This document shows, piece after piece, positions 6,533 through 9,830 of a stretch of 9,830 bases of DNA (position 1 is its first letter; each line of letters opens with the position of its first letter). This stretch comes from Candidatus Glassbacteria bacterium RIFCSPLOWO2_12_FULL_58_11 (lineage in GTDB: Bacteria > Gemmatimonadota > Glassbacteria > GWA2-58-10). The notes under the pieces are model-generated. The model was not told where the DNA came from, ran no database searches, and saw only the letters and a list, made by a program, of their open reading frames with translations. Where the stretch lies: NCBI GenBank assembly GCA_001780825.1, contig MFIX01000007.1, positions 1-9,830 on the forward strand, written 5' to 3'. A program made the position numbers and the translations under genes.

Positions 6533-6557
6533 TTCCGGTTTCCATTTCGAACCGGAA
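6533..6557 (+). promoter_or_regulatory. Perfect 8-bp inverted repeat at the antiporter mRNA 5' end
   Basis: TTCCGGTT (6533-6540) and AACCGGAA (6550-6557) are perfect inverted copies around a 9-nt loop. They begin about 2 nt after the predicted transcription start. As RNA this is a 5'-terminal stem-loop that could protect the message or block read-through; as DNA it could be a repressor operator. It lacks a following T-tract, so it is not an intrinsic terminator. Confidence 0.5.
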
Positions 6558-6588
6558 ATTCCCCCGGCAGCCATGATGCCAAACCTTC

Positions 6589-6594
6589 AGGAGG
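6589..6594 (+). promoter_or_regulatory. Consensus Shine-Dalgarno sequence before a TTG start (antiporter gene)
   Basis: AGGAGG is 4 nt before TTG 6599. The nearby ATGs at 6573 and 6576 lie upstream of it and out of frame, so they are not the start. Confidence 0.65.
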
Positions 6595-6598
6595 TCTG

Positions 6599-8533
6599 TT
6601 GCCCGGAGAAATTGCCGTTTTGAAGCACCCCACCCTGACCTTATGGCTGTGCCGGGCCCTGATCCTGCTGCTTCTCGCATTCAGTCCGGCGCGCGGACTT
6701 TGTTCCGCCGCGCAGCCATTCCCGGAGCTCAAACTTCCCCCGGCCGCTTTCAGCGAAACCCGAATTGAAATTAAAATGCCGGAAATCTCCGGCGGGCACC
6801 GGGCGGACGGGACTCTTGCGGTTTATCCCTGGCGCGGAGCTGGCAAATTGTCCGCCAGGGTACCTTTCGACAGCACCGGCACGGCGAGTATCACCCTCGA
6901 TGAGTCCGGGTATTACATCCTCCAGGCCGCCAGCGGCCGGCATGTCACCCAGCGGGTAGTGCGGGTCTATCCGGGCCTGTTGACCATCGTACCGCCTCTG
7001 ATCGCCATTTTCCTGGCCCTGGCCTTCCGCCAGGTCCTGCCGGCGCTTTTTGTCGGCATCTGGTTCGGAGTGAGCCTGCTGAACGGAATGGATCCCTGGA
7101 GCGGGCTGGTAAGGCTGATCGACACTTATCTGGTCGGAGCGATGACCGACAAGGACCATGTGCGGATCATCATTTTCAGCATGACTCTCGGCGGCATGGT
7201 GGGCCTGATCACCCGCTGCGGCGGGGCGGTGGGATTGGTCGAAAAACTATCCCGCCTGGCGGTAAGCCGGAGGATGACCCTGGTTACTACCTGGTTCCTG
7301 GGCCTGCTGATTTTTTTCGACGATTATGCGAATACGCTGATGGTCGGCAACACTATGCGCCCTTTCACAGACAAGATGCGGATCTCCCGCGAAAAGCTCT
7401 CTTTCATCGTGGACACTACCGCCGCACCGGTGGCCAGCGTGGCCCTGATCTCCACCTGGATCGGATTCGAGCTGGCCCTGATCTCCAGCAGCACCTCGAG
7501 CCTCGGCCTGCAGGAAAATGCCTACTGGCTGTTCCTGAAAGCCCTGCCCTATAACTTTTATTCCTGGGCCTGTATCATTTTCGTGCTGTTAATCACCTTG
7601 TACGGCCGCGATTATGGAGCGATGTACCGGGCGGAGAAACGCACCCTGGAGAGCGGCCAGGTCCTGGACTCTAAAGCTCAGCCGCTGGTGGATGAGGAAT
7701 TAGCCCGGCTCAATCCCGGGCCGGACGCTCCCCGGCGCTGGTACAATGCGATACTGCCGATATTCATGATGAGCGCGGTTCTGCTATACGGCCTTTACAC
7801 GAGCGGACTGGCGGAGCTTCAGAAATCCGGCAAACCGGCTAACCTCTATAATATTATCGGCGCCGCGGACCCCTTTCAGGTCCTGCTATGGGCCGCCTTC
7901 ACCGGGGTATTTACCGCCTTTGCGCTGACTTTCATTCAGCGGATCCTCGACCTGCGCCAGGCGGTCGAAGCCTTCCTGGTCGGCTTCAAGTCCTTGATCC
8001 TCGCCATGGTGATACTAACCCTGGCCCGGGTGATCCAGTTGGTCTGCACCGAGCTGCAAACCGCCAACTACCTGCTTAATGTCACGCGCGGTATGCTCAG
8101 TCCCGGCTTGCTCCCCGCCCTGACTTTTATCCTGGCCTCGGCGATCAGTTTTTCCACCGGCACCTCCTGGGGCACCATGGCGATCGTCATGCCGCTGATC
8201 ATTCCCCTGGCCTACCGCCTGCCGTTGGATGCCGGCCTGCCTGTCGAGCTGACAGTCATCGCCACCGTGGGGGCGGTGCTTTCGGGGTCTGTTTTCGGAG
8301 ATCACTGCAGCCCGATCAGCGACACCACGATCATGAGCTCGATGGCCAGCGGCGCCGACCACGTGGACCATGTCCGGACTCAATTGCCTTACGCACTGAC
8401 AGCCGCCGGAGTATCCATCGTTTTCGGGTACCTTCCAGCCGGGATGGGGCTGATCAATCCTGTGCTCGGCAACCTGCTGGTCGTGCTCATGCTCCTGGCC
8501 GTCCTGTTGATCCGGGGGAAGAAATTGGAGTGA
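6599..8533 (+). CDS. NhaC-family Na+/H+ antiporter with extracytoplasmic N-terminal domain
   Basis: A 644-residue inner-membrane antiporter exchanging Na+ (or a related cation or substrate) for protons. Family hallmarks are FFDDYANTLMVGNTMRPFTDK (239-259), DTTAAPVASVALISTWIG (272-289), STGTSWGTMAIVMPL (519-533) and the highly typical SGSVFGDHCSPISDTTIMS (562-580) followed by DHVRTQLPYAL (590-600). Membrane spans fill 126-337 and 383-640, with a charged loop at about 338-382. An extra N-terminus precedes them: a signal-like or transmembrane segment (16-28) and about 85 polar residues (40-124) with beta-rich text such as RIEIKMPEI, GTASITLDESGYYILQAASG and RVVRVYP, resembling a small Ig-like sandwich, probably periplasmic. 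The start is TTG 6599 with AGGAGG at 4 nt; an in-frame TTG at 6620 is a weaker alternative. It is transcribed alone from its own promoter, with no obvious terminator after it. Confidence 0.94.
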   Translation: MPGEIAVLKHPTLTLWLCRALILLLLAFSPARGLCSAAQPFPELKLPPAAFSETRIEIKMPEISGGHRADGTLAVYPWRGAGKLSARVPFDSTGTASITLDESGYYILQAASGRHVTQRVVRVYPGLLTIVPPLIAIFLALAFRQVLPALFVGIWFGVSLLNGMDPWSGLVRLIDTYLVGAMTDKDHVRIIIFSMTLGGMVGLITRCGGAVGLVEKLSRLAVSRRMTLVTTWFLGLLIFFDDYANTLMVGNTMRPFTDKMRISREKLSFIVDTTAAPVASVALISTWIGFELALISSSTSSLGLQENAYWLFLKALPYNFYSWACIIFVLLITLYGRDYGAMYRAEKRTLESGQVLDSKAQPLVDEELARLNPGPDAPRRWYNAILPIFMMSAVLLYGLYTSGLAELQKSGKPANLYNIIGAADPFQVLLWAAFTGVFTAFALTFIQRILDLRQAVEAFLVGFKSLILAMVILTLARVIQLVCTELQTANYLLNVTRGMLSPGLLPALTFILASAISFSTGTSWGTMAIVMPLIIPLAYRLPLDAGLPVELTVIATVGAVLSGSVFGDHCSPISDTTIMSSMASGADHVDHVRTQLPYALTAAGVSIVFGYLPAGMGLINPVLGNLLVVLMLLAVLLIRGKKLE

Positions 8534-8756
8534 AGGCCTGAAGAAGGTCCATATCCCATTAATCTTCAAGCTTGATGGCGGATCGGCGCCCGGCATGATA
8601 TGCATCTGAACAAATCGACGGTTATATTGTATTATCCTTTAGTGAATTGCTGTGATGTACGATTGACTTTATGAGCAATCGCAAGTAGCTTATCTTATTA
8701 ACTTTTTTCATTTTTTTACTTCGGCTCAGCTCATCCGGTACCCCGGTGGACAATCG
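8534..8756 (+). other. Intergenic region between antiporter and S55 peptidase genes
   Basis: The 223 bases hold no recognisable gene, tRNA or GC stem followed by a T-tract. The second half is AT-rich, with T-runs at 8703-8708 and 8711-8717 just before the peptidase ribosome binding site, and it contains the candidate promoter described separately. Confidence 0.6.
8607..8635 (+). promoter_or_regulatory. Candidate promoter for the S55 peptidase gene
   Basis: TGAACA (8607-8612, 4 of 6), 17-nt spacer, TATTAT (8630-8635, 5 of 6). A second candidate downstream has TTGACT (8663-8668, 5 of 6), 17 nt, TAGCTT (8686-8691, 3 of 6). Either would serve the gene at 8757; the sequence does not decide between them. 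Confidence 0.4.
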
Positions 8757-9830
8757 ATGCGCGATAATTTCCGCGGTTTGCTATCAGCCAGTCTGATCCT
8801 TCTTCTTTTCCGGACAGTGCCGCTCGCCGGCCAGGCGGCGGTTATCGATCCGGCCCCCCTGCCGGTATCGAGAATCGAGCCGGGAATGCTCGGAGTGGGC
8901 CGGACAGTTTTCAAAGGCGACAGTATCGAGGAATTCCAGGTCCGGATTATCGGGACGCTGAAGAATTTCCTACCCAAGAAAGATATCATTCTCGCCGAAC
9001 TGATGGGCGACAGGCTCAAATATACCGGAGTGATCGGAGGCATGAGCGGCAGCCCGATCTATATCGACGGGAAGCTGATCGGCGCGCTGGCTTATGGCTG
9101 GTCGTATGCCAAGGACCCGGTGTTCGGGATTACGCCGATCGCACAAATGCTCGAAATTGAGTCGGATGTCCGGGCGCAGGGCGCACTTGCGCCGCAGAGC
9201 GGCGCAGCGGCGGGCCGGACGGAGGGCGTACCAAACTATTATTCGCTGTTCGATCCACCGAAAGATATGCTGGCCGATGAGGCTCCACAGGAGCCTCGGC
9301 CCGCCGCGGGCGGCGGTTCGCTGCCCCGGCTCGAGGTCCCGCTGATATTCTCCGGCTGCCAGCCCGGGGTTGTCGAGCGCTACGGTAAAATCTTTGCCCG
9401 TTTCGGTCTGGTTCCCCTGATGGGCGGCAGCGCCGGCGGCGCCGGCGACAGCCTGGAGGCCTCGCGCAATTTTGAGGCCGGCTCGGCGGTCAGCGCCCAG
9501 TTGATCCGTGGAGATTTGTCCCTGGCCGCCACCGGCACCCTGACCTGGCGGGATGAAAACCGCATTCTGGCTTTCGGCCATCCATTTCTGCAATTCGGCC
9601 CGGTGGATTTCCCGATGACCGCCGCGGATATTGTCACTGTGCTGCCTAACGTCGAGCGCTCGTTCAAGATTTCCAACAGCACCGCCTTTATCGGCAGCAT
9701 CAAGGCGGACCAGTCCAATGGAATCTACGGCCTCGTGGGCAGCGAGCCGCGGATGATCCCCTTGGAGATCGGACTGAGCCTGCCCGGCAACCGGAAAGAG
9801 AGCTTTCACTATGAAATGGTGCGCCACAAG
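8757..9830 (+). CDS. Secreted SpoIVB-type (S55) serine peptidase domain protein (C-terminus outside window)
   Basis: The 358 residues visible begin with a signal peptide (MRDNFRGLLSASLILLLF, cleavage near AGQA, 24-27), so the protein is exported. Next is EPGMLGVGRTVFKGDSIEEFQVRI (41-64), then the S55 serine motif GMSGSPIYIDGKLIGALAYGW (95-115) and GITPIAQML (124-132). By analogy with the GDSGGP motif of other serine peptidases, S97 is the likely nucleophile. A proline/alanine/glycine-rich insert (135-190) is followed by LEVPLIFSG, GGSAGGAGDS (223-232), GTLTWRDENRILAFGHPFLQFGPVDFPM (260-287) with probable catalytic H275, and a beta-rich continuation. The serine block precedes the histidine block, opposite to Bacillus SpoIVB. 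ATG 8757 has GGTGGA at 6 nt. There is no sporulation context here, so the role is presumably envelope proteolysis or signalling, not sigma-K activation. The frame is open to the window end. Confidence 0.91.
   Translation, partial: MRDNFRGLLSASLILLLFRTVPLAGQAAVIDPAPLPVSRIEPGMLGVGRTVFKGDSIEEFQVRIIGTLKNFLPKKDIILAELMGDRLKYTGVIGGMSGSPIYIDGKLIGALAYGWSYAKDPVFGITPIAQMLEIESDVRAQGALAPQSGAAAGRTEGVPNYYSLFDPPKDMLADEAPQEPRPAAGGGSLPRLEVPLIFSGCQPGVVERYGKIFARFGLVPLMGGSAGGAGDSLEASRNFEAGSAVSAQLIRGDLSLAATGTLTWRDENRILAFGHPFLQFGPVDFPMTAADIVTVLPNVERSFKISNSTAFIGSIKADQSNGIYGLVGSEPRMIPLEIGLSLPGNRKESFHYEMVRHK

Noticed and set aside
8701..8720. T-rich stretch as an intrinsic terminator for the antiporter gene
   Set aside because: No GC-rich stem precedes the T-runs, and it lies about 170 nt past the antiporter stop, right before the peptidase ribosome site; it is better seen as AT-rich leader or promoter-proximal sequence.
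6389..8758. Exact 13-base direct repeat GTGGACAATCGAT at 6389-6401 and 8746-8758
   Set aside because: About one chance 13-mer match is expected in 10 kb. The first copy is antisense near the start of a minus-strand gene while the second overlaps a plus-strand start codon, so they share no common role.
8970..9827. Long open frame on the minus strand opposite the S55 peptidase
   Set aside because: The plus strand encodes the conserved S55 motifs across the same bases; the minus-strand product is Gln/Arg/Gly/Ala-rich without a recognisable fold.

Overview
The window looks like a chromosomal piece of a Gram-negative, probably uncultured bacterium of moderately high GC content. An outer-membrane barrel of the Omp85 type, signal-peptide proteins and an S55 (SpoIVB-type) peptidase of the kind seen in Acidobacteria-, Gemmatimonadetes- and FCB-like lineages point this way. 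That placement is inference from gene content. There is no rRNA, tRNA, mobile element, CRISPR array or phage gene, so this is housekeeping and envelope territory rather than an island.

Layout: positions 1-6359 are read on the minus strand and 6599-9830 on the plus strand, with a divergent intergenic region at about 6360-6598. In minus-strand transcription order: a small secreted protein of unknown function (6359-5850); 35 nt further on, a single-span membrane protein with a 14-glycine linker (5814-4363); a short hairpin plus T-tract terminator (4310-4291); an outer-membrane barrel with a bactofilin-like N-terminal region (4194-2653); 15 nt further on, a YkuE-type metallophosphoesterase (2637-1711); a near-consensus promoter (1681-1653); an HDOD protein (1586-729); and 15 nt further on, a metallo-beta-lactamase-fold hydrolase (713 to beyond position 1). 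This reads as three two-gene units.

On the plus strand a promoter with a perfect -35 box (6496-6524) is followed at its predicted start point by a perfect 8-bp inverted repeat. It leads to an NhaC-family Na+/H+ antiporter (6599-8533) with an unusual extracytoplasmic N-terminal extension. After a 223-nt gap comes a secreted S55 peptidase (8757 to beyond 9830) whose serine motif precedes its histidine motif, the reverse of SpoIVB.

Most products are envelope proteins: one outer-membrane barrel, two inner-membrane-anchored proteins, one antiporter and two secreted proteins. The HDOD/hydrolase pair looks like a separate signalling unit. At least three genes begin with TTG behind a good Shine-Dalgarno sequence. 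I found no defence or mobile system. The best candidates for something undescribed are the barrel with its non-POTRA N-terminus and the two-gene unit at 4363-6359.
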